This document shows positions 51,746 to 60,469 of a DNA stretch of 64,000 nt, piece by piece (within the stretch, counting starts at the first letter, position 1; each line of letters opens with the position of its first letter). Source of the stretch: Hyposmocoma kahamanoa (Eukaryota; Arthropoda; Insecta; Lepidoptera; Cosmopterigidae); NCBI RefSeq assembly GCF_003589595.1, contig NW_020654422.1:19458094-19522093 (forward strand), written 5' to 3'. The position numbers and the translations under genes were made by a program. Below the pieces are notes generated by a model. That model searched no databases and was not told where the DNA came from. It was given only the letters and a program-made list of their open reading frames with translations.

Positions 51746-53114
51746 CATAAAAACATTGAGAAACCTTTCTTTTCGTGCAAAAACTGTGCCAAAAAATTGA
51801 AATTTGCGTACCAATGTGGAAACATAAATTTTCGGGTTTCTCCCTATTTAAAGACAAAAATTGAATATTATATTTTAAATCAATAGTATATTTCAACTAA
51901 AATTTTACAAATTGATGACTTAGACCACAAATTCGCAATGGTGGTAGTGCGTTCAGCGGGGCGTTCAAAGTTTCATACATCCAACACTATATATTATATT
52001 AATTATATTCTGAAATGATATAAATTATATCAAGTATGTATCTTAATCTTATATCTTTGTTGCGTCATTTATATAGCATCTGGTTTATTAAATAAAAATA
52101 CGTAGTTTTTAAATATTTTTATTACACATGTTAATAAAAACAATGGAATTTCTTGCAACTTGTATGAAATAGTATAAAACTGTAATAAAAAGTGAAATCT
52201 TTAGAAAATTTAGATAGTATCGCTTACCAGTTCCCTGTCAATGTTCAGATTTTTTTTAAGCCTGTATTGTCCCACTGTTCTGCGCCGCTGAGGTCCAAAC
52301 TTTCAAGTGCGCGTCTAACTTGTCTCTCCATCGACGCTTTGGTGTGCCGCATGGTCATTTTCTGAAGACTGAAGATTTTATGTTATTTTTATGTTGCCTC
52401 ATTGCTCAAATGTTGTATAATAAAAAAAAAAAAGAAAAATCGTGATTTTACAGATATCCGGATACACTTTATTGTTGTCGATATGTGGTCAGTGGTTCAC
52501 TAAATATGTCCATGAGTATTGATAATTTGGCAGTTCTGTAATTTGACTTGTGGAACCCTAAAACGGAATCAATTTGACACAATGGCATGACACAAAAGCC
52601 CACCGCCCACCAACCGACAAAGTACTCTTTATTCCACCTATTCCGCAATTTGACGAGTAATAAAAGGTGCTAATAAATAAAATTAGAGTCAGTGACAAAG
52701 TTTAGTACAAAGATACCGAAGTCAAAGTGGGCTTCGGCTCCGAAAACCGACAAAGAACCATAAGCGTCATTAAAATTTGTACATTGTTACCAAAATCTTT
52801 ATATTTCGATTTTTACAGTTGATAAACGCTTTGAAAGTGTTTTATCGCGCGTATGATTAGTTTTAATGATATTTTACGGCTGTTGAGTATCTATTACGAT
52901 GCTTAATTTAATATAAGATGTAGCCGCATACGATAAATAACAATAAGGTGGATTCGTGATTGTTCAATTTTGTTGAACCGCTGCTAAAATTATGTTGTAA
53001 AGTGAGCAAATATGGGAGTGGTTAGCAAGTAAATGGAAACTCTTAGTTACTTTGTTGCTGTTTGTTTCGTGTATAAATATTTTGTTTAGACACTTAAATA
53101 CTACAACTAGGACT
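51746..53114. other. Unassigned stretch with a possible LINE scrap
   Basis: At 52255-52365 the reverse strand reads MRHTKASMERQVRRALESL, with TGTCCCACTGTTCTGCGCCG at the left, as in LINE 3' ends. Too short to assign. The remainder is AT-rich. Confidence 0.35.
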
Positions 53115-53316
53115 TTTTTTATAATTTCAAGTAACGATTAGAACGTGTCGTAAGCCTGTCCATAACAATTGCAATGCCCCTCAGAGCTTGAAATCGCAAA
53201 GATTTTAGGGATACTGCCACTGTGCCCGTCACCCTGAGACATAAGTTGACAAGACCCATGTGCCTGTAATTTCACCAGCACCCTTACCATTCGAAACCGG
53301 AACGCAGTAATGCTAA
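53115..53316 (-). repeat. Family D copy, 5' truncated
   Basis: TTTTTATAATTTCAAGTAAC, GCCTGTCCATAACAATTGCA, GTGCCCGTCACCCTGAGACA, GTGCCTGTAATTTCACCAGC, CCGGAACGCAGTAATGCT. Confidence 0.85.
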
Positions 53317-53442
53317 AATTAATGAAATTGGGTTCTCTGCGGCAGCACGGTCACAACTAACCGCTGCCAGCTCTAATATGCTTTCTGCTAATACGTATTT
53401 TATTAAAGATTTGTTTACTTATTGTATGGTTCGTTTATAAGT

Positions 53443-53870
53443 TTTTTTTTTTTTATTATGAAACCAAGCGGCGGGACGAACAAGTACTTTTGGTGGTAAG
53501 TGTGTCCATAATGGTTGCAGTGCAGCTTAGAGCTTTAAATCACAAAGATTTGAGATGCACTGCTATTGCGCCATCACCCTGACACATCATCAAGACAAGT
53601 CCCATGTATTCGTTCCTAATCCGAATCTATACAAATCTAGAAAACTCAGATCCATTTCGGATGTCGCTTGTGCGCTAAGGCCGATTCCAATCCGAGAATA
53701 AAATGACCTAGAGATAAAATGATCCCTGTGACATTTCGGACCGTCTTTACTTGGAGTCGGAACTAGTATGAATCGGATGTAGAGTGCTCAAACGCTCTTA
53801 TCCTCCAAAACCGGAACGCAGTAATTGATGAACTCTTTCACAAGGACCTTTATTAGTACTAAAATATTTA
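53443..53870 (-). repeat. Family D copy split by element F
   Basis: 53443-53608 is the 3' half (GGCGGGACGAACAAG ... CAAGACAAGTCCCATGTA). 53795-53870 resumes near CTTATCCTCCAAAACCGGAA and ends ACTCTTTCACAAGGACC, with another deletion. Confidence 0.75.
53609..53794. mobile_element. Family F element nested in D
   Basis: TTCGTTCCTAATCCGAATCT, ATACAAATCTAGAAAACTCA, GTCGCTTGTGCGCTAAGG, CCTAGAGATAAAATGATCCC, TTTCGGACCGTC and GGATGTAGAGTGCTCAAACG match 24873-25079. Read in reverse, its right end AGCGTTTGAGCACTCTACAT, CCGATTC resembles the left end of copy 1. Confidence 0.65.
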
Positions 53871-53994
53871 AACTTTTTAGCTAAAACAGCAAACTGTATA
53901 GATTAAAGAACGTATGAAAACAAATTCTTGAATTACGCTTTACAATTATAATTAAAAATTTTCTCTACAATAAAAACTACAATATTATTGAGTC

Positions 53995-54095
53995 ATAAAA
54001 GTCGTTCCGTGGCTTAGTTGGTATAGCGTCTGGCACGTTATGCTAGAAGACGTCGTCGGTTCGAATCCGGCCGGATCGAAGGAATTTTTTCTGAT
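53995..54095 (+). repeat. Family A SINE, tRNA-like middle
   Basis: Best promoter copy: GTTCCGTGGCTTAGTTGGTA, TAGCGTCTGGCACG, GTCGGTTCGAATCCGGCCGG ATCGAAGG. The head is shortened to AAAAGTCG and the tail is lost. Confidence 0.8.
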
Positions 54096-54769
54096 AAAAA
54101 ACATTTACTTCAGGATTTTCGATAATGCTTATCAAGAAATTACAAAAAATAAAAATGATTTCTTTATCGATATATAAATCTTTAACGCTTCGACACATTT
54201 TGACCGCATGTCAGAAATTGATCTGTGTAGTATATATTGCATTGTCGTGCGTCTTTCACACTCGTACAATGGAGGAACGTCTAACTTATAAATTTTTGTG
54301 CGAACAAAGGCGCCATATTGACAATGTCTCGAGATATAATATCGATGAATGGACGGCCGGTTGGACAGTGATATTAAAATATATAGCCCGTGAGATCGGA
54401 GTAAATCAATATGGACGATGATTTAAATCATCGCTGCTGCATACCGACAAAAAGTAATATGTATTCCACTAAAGTTTTTTATGTTATTGCTTTTCTTTTG
54501 AAAACAATAAGATGTTTTAATACATTTTTTTTGTATACATTAAGTTACGATTATGATATGAGTGGGGAAAAGATCTATAGTTAACACGTTGATCAGATTA
54601 CTCCAGCACCATTATTGTATACGTGCCACTGCTAGGCATGAGTTTTTATCAAGAGTCGATTCATCCTCAAATGGCTTTGGTTGATTCGGCATAACAGTGA
54701 AAGTGTTGAATCTATCACTTGAGGGTATACACTGATTACTATACGGTGTGAAAACACGATTCGTAAAAA
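54096..54769. other. Unassigned stretch with a 98-codon frame
   Basis: A frame at 54125-54421 ends MEERLTYKFLCEQRRHIDN, then DEWTAGWTVILKYIAREIG. I recognise nothing in it. It could be a host exon, but has no splice support. Confidence 0.3.
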
Positions 54770-54909
54770 TTTTCACTATGGAAAAAAACACAAATTTACC
54801 TCGAAATTTTACAAGAAAACCGCTGCATTCAATAGGCAGTTTGCATATATCAATGATTTTTCTTTATATCAACTGAACAAAACAGAACACGTATAGTATA
54901 CGATACAAC

Positions 54910-55287
54910 CTTAGAATAATAACGCATAGAAACCTAGTCCGCACACGCTAAGTGAGGCAAATTGAAGCGCGCCCAAAGGGCCTACACAAGCGGGCGGGCC
55001 GTCAGTGCTCAAGGTCAACTTGCACCGCGAACAGATCAAGAATTTTAGCTAAAAATGACGGAATGTGCGGTAAATGAGTGTAAAAATACGTCAGACAAAC
55101 ATAAAATAGATACTAACATCAGATTCCACAAGGAAGTAACGCGTTTCAACTTGTATTTTTATATAAATATTCACTAAAACCGAAAATTAACCTACTACTA
55201 AAACTAGCCTACATGAATTTGATTTTTGCCTCACATGTGACAGTTCGTTTGATATGAAACTATCATTCTATGCGTTATTATTCTAAG
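54910..55287 (+). mobile_element. P-like non-autonomous element, 378 bp
   Basis: The left end CTTAGAATAATAACGCATAG, AA and right end TT, CTATGCGTTATTATTCTAAG are a perfect 22-bp inverted repeat. The 8-mers GATACAAC at 54902-54909 and 55288-55295 are an exact target duplication. It contains a short THAP-like frame and no other coding sequence. The combination of 8-bp duplication and THAP fragment points to the P superfamily, although the ends do not start CA. Confidence 0.85.
55055..55177 (+). pseudogene. THAP zinc-finger N-terminal remnant
   Basis: Starting with ATG at 55055, the 40-codon frame reads MTECAVNECKNTSDK, then NIRFHKEVTRFN, and stops at 55175-55177. C-x4-C-x-N followed by RFHK is the canonical start of a THAP domain, and cysteine at residue 4 is the usual place. 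The C-x2-H half and the rest of the transposase are absent. The ATG, the cysteine spacing and the FH pair are intact, so it may still encode a truncated finger. It lies between the inverted repeats of the 378-bp element. Confidence 0.6.
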
Positions 55288-55385
55288 GATACAACATTAT
55301 TCAAACGGCTTAAATTTTGTTTATAAAAAAATAAATTCTAAAATAAAGCCGGTGTCCCTGCTGCTCTACCGAAACAAAAAGAACC

Positions 55386-55617
55386 GTATTAGCTCAAAAA
55401 AAATTAAATTCGAGCTCATGTAGTATCGACTTTAAAGTAGAAGAATTACACCATAGAAGATGGGCTATACTGGCTTGATAGGGTTGTGTACTTCCTGTGT
55501 TTTCCACAGTTGTTACAATTTTTTGACGTGCAAGTTTCACCATGATGTTTTTCTTCATGGTCAGCGAGAAGTATTTTACTAAATAAATCTAGGTAAGTAA
55601 TACTAAATAGTCTAGTC
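55386..55617. other. Short unassigned stretch
   Basis: No recognisable feature. Confidence 0.4.
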
Positions 55618-55903
55618 CATTGACTTACAAATAAATGGACGACGGGTCTAATACAAAAACCACAAAAAAAATGTCCCAAGTCAACCTGTTTAAACGTAGT
55701 GACATGTAAAGGAATATGAAAAAGCTAAAACGTTGAATTTAAATTGTAATGTCATCGCAGTAATGTCTAATTTTGCTTGCTTCACTGTCAGTCGAACAAA
55801 CGAAGACTAAAGCGTGAATGACGCTCTGTATACGATTTTAACGCCCTATAAGTTCGGACACTTTTTAGCGCGGACCCGACGTCCATATAATTGTAAATCA
55901 ATG
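55618..55903 (+). mobile_element. Family G element, copy 5
   Basis: 286 bp. The flanking 8-mers GTCTAGTC at 55610-55617 and 55904-55911 are identical. Confidence 0.95.
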
Positions 55904-55911
55904 GTCTAGTC

Positions 55912-56490
55912 ACAATTAAAAAGCAATTGTTCTTCCACTGGGCCATCACCGCTCGAAGTAAAGGTGTGTTTTTGCACTTACGGCATTTAATTAAAGTTAA
56001 ATTTATATAATGGGTACACAAACATAATATCTTTTTCACCTCACTAGCTCGGAAAGGCTTTCTTTAAGTTGACAATATTAACTACTTGTGTTTATTAAAT
56101 TATTTTCCTTTGTGAAAAAACTAAAATAATTTCAATGATCACTTAATCACACAAAATAAAAATACAAGCAAGAATAAAATTCATGAGGTGTAAATCCAGA
56201 ACGCATCATCCTTCATCTACCATTTTCCTCGCTTTATTGGGGTGAAAAGTTGTGTCTTTTGCTCGGCAGCAAAATTGTTTTATGTCTCGTGCCTTGAAAC
56301 CCTCGCTACGCCTTGGAATCTACTTTTGCTACGCTTTCTCATATTCATTGGAATACAAACAAGCACTCGCGTTAAATAACAACTTTGCAGCCTTGCATAA
56401 CAAATAACTATTCTCATTTGAGAGGTCAACGGTGACGGCTTGATGTGCTGTTGACTGTACTGATTTTAATTTCTAATTTACATGCACTTA
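55912..56490. other. Unassigned stretch
   Basis: TCGGCAGCAAAATTGTTTTA, TGTCTCGTGCCTTGAAACCC, TCGCTACG at 56263-56310 looks like an interspersed repeat, but has no partner in this window. Confidence 0.35.
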
Positions 56491-56763
56491 GTGGCAGTAG
56501 AGCTCCGTGTTAAAGAGTTCGGGAAGAGAAGTACTGCCATCTTACCTATTTCAACCAGGCAAGCAGAAAAGTGACGGGTACGGGTGCTGGTGAAATTATA
56601 GGCACATGGGACTTTTGAACTTATGTTTCAGGATGACGGGCAGTGACAGTGTCCCTCAGATCTTTGCGATTTAAAGTCCCGAGCGGCACTGCAACTGTTA
56701 TGAACTGCTTGTCGCTTACCACCAGGCGCGCGACTTGTTCGTCGCGTCAATAGGTATTATAAA
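56491..56763 (+). repeat. Family D copy
   Basis: GGCAGTAGAGCTCCGTGTTA, GAAGTACTGCCATCTTACCT, GGTGCTGGTGAAATTATAGG, GCACTGCAACTGTTATGAAC, TTGTTCGTCGCGTCAATAGG, TATTATAAAAAAA. Confidence 0.85.
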
Positions 56764-57035
56764 AAAAACCTACCCCAAGGGTTCGTGGAATTACATCCAA
56801 TTTGCCAAATTTTATTGAAATTGCTTACCGGAAAGTGCGCGCAACCGGATTCATCCCCTAATTTGCCACCCTTAGAGGTGGACTATTTTCTTTACATTTA
56901 AATGAGACCAATACTGAGGTGCTCTCATTCCAACAAAAAAGAATCATCAACATCTGTTCACAAATGTTATCGCGTAACATATATACAAAAAAACTGTCGA
57001 ATGGAGAACCTTTTCTTTTTTGAAGTCGGTTAAAA
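56764..57035 (-). repeat. Family J copy, nearly complete
   Basis: AAACCTACCCCAAGGGTTCG, TGGAATTACATCCAATTTGC, AAGTGCGCGCAACCGGATTC, ACCCTTAGAGGTGGACTATT, CTGAGGTGCTCTCATTCCAA, TGGAGAACCTTTTCTTTTTT, GAAGTCGGTTAAA. It begins exactly at the A-tail of the D copy. Confidence 0.8.
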
Positions 57036-57054
57036 CAAATGTGAATGTGTAATA

Positions 57055-57245
57055 GGCCATACCTCTCGCTAACATTCGAAGGAAAACATCGCCATGAACG
57101 GTTGATAACCCTTAAAAAGATGTGAAGTCGCAAACCCACATGGGGCAGCGTAGCAGAACTATTACGGCTTAGATGCCCTTTACCTAAAGGAAACCCGCGC
57201 CCTGCTGTGGACGTATTAAATACGATATAAACCTTCACAATGTTA
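57055..57245 (+). repeat. LINE 3'-UTR remnant
   Basis: ATTCGAAGGAAAACATCGCC, GAAGTCGCAAACCCACATGG, GGCAGCGTAGCAGAACTATT, CCTTTACCTAAAGGAAACCC, GCGCCCTGCTGTGGACGTAT. Same tail type as 2455-2545 and 46850-47115. Confidence 0.6.
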
Positions 57246-57345
57246 TTGCTTGCGAGGTATCGTAACGCGCTACCTTTGAAGGTGGTGGCAGAGAAAGACA
57301 GAGACAGAGAGATTCAGTTTCAGTATCAGAGAATTTGCTTTTGGG

Positions 57346-58123
57346 CAAAGAAGGATGGCGACAAAACGTGTATTTTGTGACTCAGTGTTTTTGACGACGT
57401 GCATTAAAGAGACCTATCAATACTTGTGATTCATTATCAAATTATCAAAAAAGCTAATTGAGTACAGCCAGTAAAAGCTGGGGGTTATAAACTTGACACA
57501 GGTTAGGTTTATGACGTTGTCCTGTATTTCACTTCAGATGTTTGTTCATAATAGCAGAATACAACAAGTTTTCAGTTTGTTCCCAAAAATAATAAAAAAC
57601 ATCCCGAATATTCGTAAATCCGCCAAACTCTGCCACATTTAATACAAGGTTAACATGTTCTGTCGCAATGAAAGTGAATAAAAATTAAATCGGCCCAAAT
57701 TGCAGAAATCTGCCACAAATGGTCACACTGTTCTCAATCCCAAAGTGACTTGGAATCGCTCTGGACCTTTTGGAGGGAAAAGTGTCGTTTTTATTTTGAC
57801 TTTCAATTATTTTGTGAAATCTAGTTTAAAGTGGAATAGGATAGTGCTATTGTGCCTTAATCGAAGATTAAAACGCGAAATTATACGAATCTCGAACTAG
57901 AATATCCGTATCGGCCTGTTTTAAGGAATCCCGAGTCAATCCAAGCACGCCGCCTCAAATTGCCTATCCTCTTTGTGGCGGCCATATTTACAGAAACATA
58001 ATTAAACTTCATGCTTAGGCTAATGGCTTTGCCAAAGCCTTAATAAATAAAAAAAAAAATCAAAGTGACATTGATATTGGCAAGAGGCCTCTTGTCAAAA
58101 CGTTCCTTTGCTAACTTTCGTAT
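57346..58123 (+). repeat. Family K copy 2, interrupted and cut by the gap
   Basis: AAGGATGGCGACAAAACGTG, GTGTTTTTGACGACGTGCAT, CAACAAGTTTTCAGTTTGTT, CCGCCAAACTCTGCCACATT, then a 311-bp insertion, then TTGATATTGGCAAGAGGCCT, CTTGTCAAAACGTTCCTTTG up to the N run. Partner at 36376-36840. Confidence 0.8.
57750..58060 (+). mobile_element. 311-bp retro-insertion with 9-bp duplication
   Basis: CAAAGTGAC at 57741-57749 is repeated exactly at 58061-58069. The insert starts TTGGAATCGCTCTGGACCTT and GGGAAAAGTGTCG, and ends GGCTTTGCCAAAGCCTTAAT, AAATAAAAAAAAAAAT. The A-rich 3' end with a direct repeat is the signature of target-primed reverse transcription. The start resembles a LINE 5' UTR and the end a LINE 3' UTR, so it may be an internally deleted LINE; that is an inference. 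Confidence 0.8.
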
Positions 58124-58523
58124 NNNNNNNNNNNNNNNNNNNNNNNNNNNNNNNNNNNNNNNNNNNNNNNNNNNNNNNNNNNNNNNNNNNNNNNNNNNNN
58201 NNNNNNNNNNNNNNNNNNNNNNNNNNNNNNNNNNNNNNNNNNNNNNNNNNNNNNNNNNNNNNNNNNNNNNNNNNNNNNNNNNNNNNNNNNNNNNNNNNNN
58301 NNNNNNNNNNNNNNNNNNNNNNNNNNNNNNNNNNNNNNNNNNNNNNNNNNNNNNNNNNNNNNNNNNNNNNNNNNNNNNNNNNNNNNNNNNNNNNNNNNNN
58401 NNNNNNNNNNNNNNNNNNNNNNNNNNNNNNNNNNNNNNNNNNNNNNNNNNNNNNNNNNNNNNNNNNNNNNNNNNNNNNNNNNNNNNNNNNNNNNNNNNNN
58501 NNNNNNNNNNNNNNNNNNNNNNN
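58124..58523. other. Assembly gap, 400 N
   Basis: Run of N. Any reading frame through it is meaningless. It lies inside or at the end of repeat K copy 2, which could explain why assembly failed here. Confidence 1.
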
Positions 58524-58649
58524 TGTGCTTTTTACAGATCCTTGTTTTTGTTTTTTAACCACTTTTTTGAAATATCTTGAAGACACTGAATCGAATGCAA
58601 TCGGATCGAACGCCTTTTTCTCTATGTTCGAAGACGTTTGAAGAACTCA

Positions 58650-59225
58650 ACCAGAATTGCGTAATTGGCCTAACGTTGTCCTTAAATAAGTCTGTCGCTC
58701 AGTAAGACATTACATGGGTTGATATTGTTGATAGTAATAATGGTGGTTATATTTATGCTTCCACATTCATGTGGTGTACAGCTATGAAGTGGAATTCCTT
58801 GTTTAGATTGTGTAGATTTATTCCCAGAACGCTATAGCTTAGGTCTTTTACATGCTCCATCGTTTATTAACGCGTATTAACTGCCTCCGTGGCCGAACGG
58901 TTACCATACCGGACTGCCACGCAGAGGTCCCCGGGTTCGATTCCCGGGCCGGGAGAAATATTTGTATGGCCTACATTTATTTCTCTCGTGAGTTTGGGTG
59001 TAATTTGTGGTTGTCTATGTGTGTGTCCATGGCACCCGCGACACAGGGTTTCCCTAGTGCGGGGCTATGTTGAGTGTGTGCGTTATTATTATTATTATTA
59101 TTATTATCGTTAACCTCATCGTCATTTTCCATCAGGTGAGATTGAGTTCTAATAGACACTACTTTTTTTTTAAGGACTCACTAAGGAATCAACCTGCGCC
59201 ACTTGAATACTGAAGTTATTTCTAA
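58650..59225 (+). repeat. Family Q copy 1, interrupted by a B SINE
   Basis: GTCTGTCGCTCAGTAAGACA, TTACATGGGTTG, TGGTTATATTTATGCTTCCA, GTGGAATTCCTTG, CCAGAACGCTATAGC, then the B SINE, then AACCTCATCGTCATTTTCCA, TCAGGTGAGATTGAGTTCTA, CAACCTGCGCCACTTGAATA. Inverted uninterrupted partner at 63135-63440. Confidence 0.75.
58882..59107 (+). repeat. Family B SINE, best copy
   Basis: Intact A box (GTGGCCGAACGG) and B box (GGGTTCGATTCCCGGGC), then GAGAAATATTTGTATGGCCT, GTTTGGGTGTAATTTGTGGT, GTGTGTCCATGGCACCCGCG, CCCTAGTGCGGGGCTATGTT, and a (TTA)n tail. It is the youngest-looking SINE of the window. Confidence 0.9.
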
Positions 59226-59315
59226 CTAGGATTTGATTATCACTGGTTACAGGTTTCTTACGTAGGCAATCACAGTACTGCAACTGTATCGACAACTTTG
59301 CTCTTTGTACCATCC

Positions 59316-59365
59316 TTAATAATTATAACAAACTAGTGGAGTAATTAATTACACAAAAAATAAAT
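59316..59365 (+). repeat. Family A SINE tail fragment
   Basis: TTAATAATTATAACAAACTA, GTGGAGTAATTAATTACAC. Head and tRNA-like part absent. Confidence 0.7.
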
Positions 59366-59646
59366 AATATCGTGATAGTGTAACATCGTGATAGTCAATA
59401 AACTTCATATAAGTATTGTTTTCAATTGCACTACTACTATAATAGAAAGTCTCTCGTCTAAACGCCCCCTGTATCTCAAGTTCGGTGCTCGAAGTTGCAA
59501 TATCGGAATTATTTATTCGGCCGAATGATTCTAATGCCTTCACGATTCATGCCTCCCGTTTCAATTTGCTCCACGTCTTATTTTCGACGAGGTGGTCCGA
59601 TCACTTGTCGTTGAAGTATGCATATTGTGGGAATGTTTATTCTAAT
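59366..59646. other. Short unassigned stretch
   Basis: No recognisable feature. Confidence 0.4.
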
Positions 59647-60154
59647 CATCGAGTATATAACCAGAAATAGAGACGAAATAAGGGCTATATATTCCTGGTA
59701 ACACATTAGCGATACAGCTCTTATAAATATCAACTCTCGTTTGCACGGAAATATAGACAGGCCAACTAGTGACCTGTGTGTACGTCTCCGTATATTCCAA
59801 AAAATATTCTGTATTTATTGTAATAAAGATAATATCTCTAACAATGCTGCGCTGTTCTATTCGGTGGTGTGGGAAAAACAGCAAAGCATCTAGTTACACA
59901 ACAAAGGGAATAACATTTCATCGGTAATTAAATATTAAATATGTAATTTTGCAATTTTCGTCCATTATAGCAAAGCTCAAGTTAACTGGTCGATTTGAAG
60001 TGAAACAATTGACAACACCATTGACGACACCCGTCAATTGTTTCGAACTCGGGCTAGCCAATCGGAGCGCATTTGTCACAGTAATGATATGGCAGAATAG
60101 TTTTCAAACAAATTAAATGACATTTCGTCTCTATTTCTGGTTATATACTCGATG
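59647..60154 (+). mobile_element. P-like element L, copy 1 (508 bp)
   Basis: Perfect 33-bp inverted repeats (CATCGAGTATATAACCAGAA at the left, TTCTGGTTATATACTCGATG at the right) and an exact 8-bp duplication ATTCTAAT (59639-59646, 60155-60162). The length of the inverted repeat, the CA...TG ends and the 8-bp duplication are those of P elements (whose ends also begin CAT). An internal stem occurs: GACACCCGTCAATTGTTTCG follows GAAACAATTGACAACACCAT, so CAATTGAC recurs inverted. Confidence 0.9.
59840..59927 (+). pseudogene. THAP zinc-finger remnant in element L
   Basis: In frame from 59853: CSIRWCGKNSKASSY, then TTKGITFHR, and a stop at 59925. It is the same segment as copy 2 (CSIWWCGKN, NEITFHRY), confirming that the cysteine pair, the asparagine and TFHR are shared by both copies. 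The stop directly after FHR truncates the domain before the C-x2-H ligands. Upstream the frame is open only for a short way, so no start is assigned. Confidence 0.6.
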
Positions 60155-60239
60155 ATTCTAATACAGAAGTCTCTTAGGTATTGGAAGTAATGATGTTATG
60201 AAAAAAGTCGATAAAATCAAGAACAAAGATCTGCATCAA

Positions 60240-60306
60240 GCTTATGGAGATAATTCGTCCTGTAGCTCAGTTGAGGTAGATATACCCTAGGTTTGGTTAA
60301 AAGTTT
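60240..60306 (+). other. Weak tRNA-like A-box phrase
   Basis: GTCCTGTAGCTCAGTTGAGG at about 60257 matches the consensus A box TRGCNNAGTNGG apart from an extra base. No B box follows. Confidence 0.2.
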
Positions 60307-60460
60307 TAGTAGCAGTTGAGATTCTTGTGAAAGAGTTCATCCAGGGAAATACTAGCACCTTATTTCTGCTGCCAAGTAGTAAATGCGTTTCGGTTTTGAA
60401 GGGTAAGGGTGATGGTGAAATTACAGGTACATGGGACTTGTCAACTTATGTCTCAGGGTG
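60307..60460 (+). repeat. Family D copy cut by a LINE fragment
   Basis: AGTAGCAGTTGAGATTCTTG, GGTGATGGTGAAATTACAGG, CTTGTCAACTTATGTCTCAG, GGTG. The D sequence stops here and GC-rich LINE sequence begins. Confidence 0.8.
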
Positions 60461-60469
60461 TCGAACGTG

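Larger units (their letters stand above)
54770..55385 (-). repeat. Family M copy, interrupted by a P-like element
   Basis: Left part TTTACCTCGAAATTTTACAA, GAAAACCGCTGCATTCAATA, CAGAACACGTATAGTATACG. Right part ATTCAAACGGCTTAAATTTT, AAAATAAAGCCGGTGTCCCT. Uninterrupted partner at 26775-27008. Confidence 0.75.

Noticed and set aside
58065..58641. Reading frames of 163-177 codons through the N run
   Set aside because: Almost all codons are N; they reflect the gap only.
58882..58960. Possible genuine tRNA gene
   Set aside because: The boxes are good, but the 5' and 3' ends do not pair as an acceptor stem and the sequence continues into the standard SINE body.
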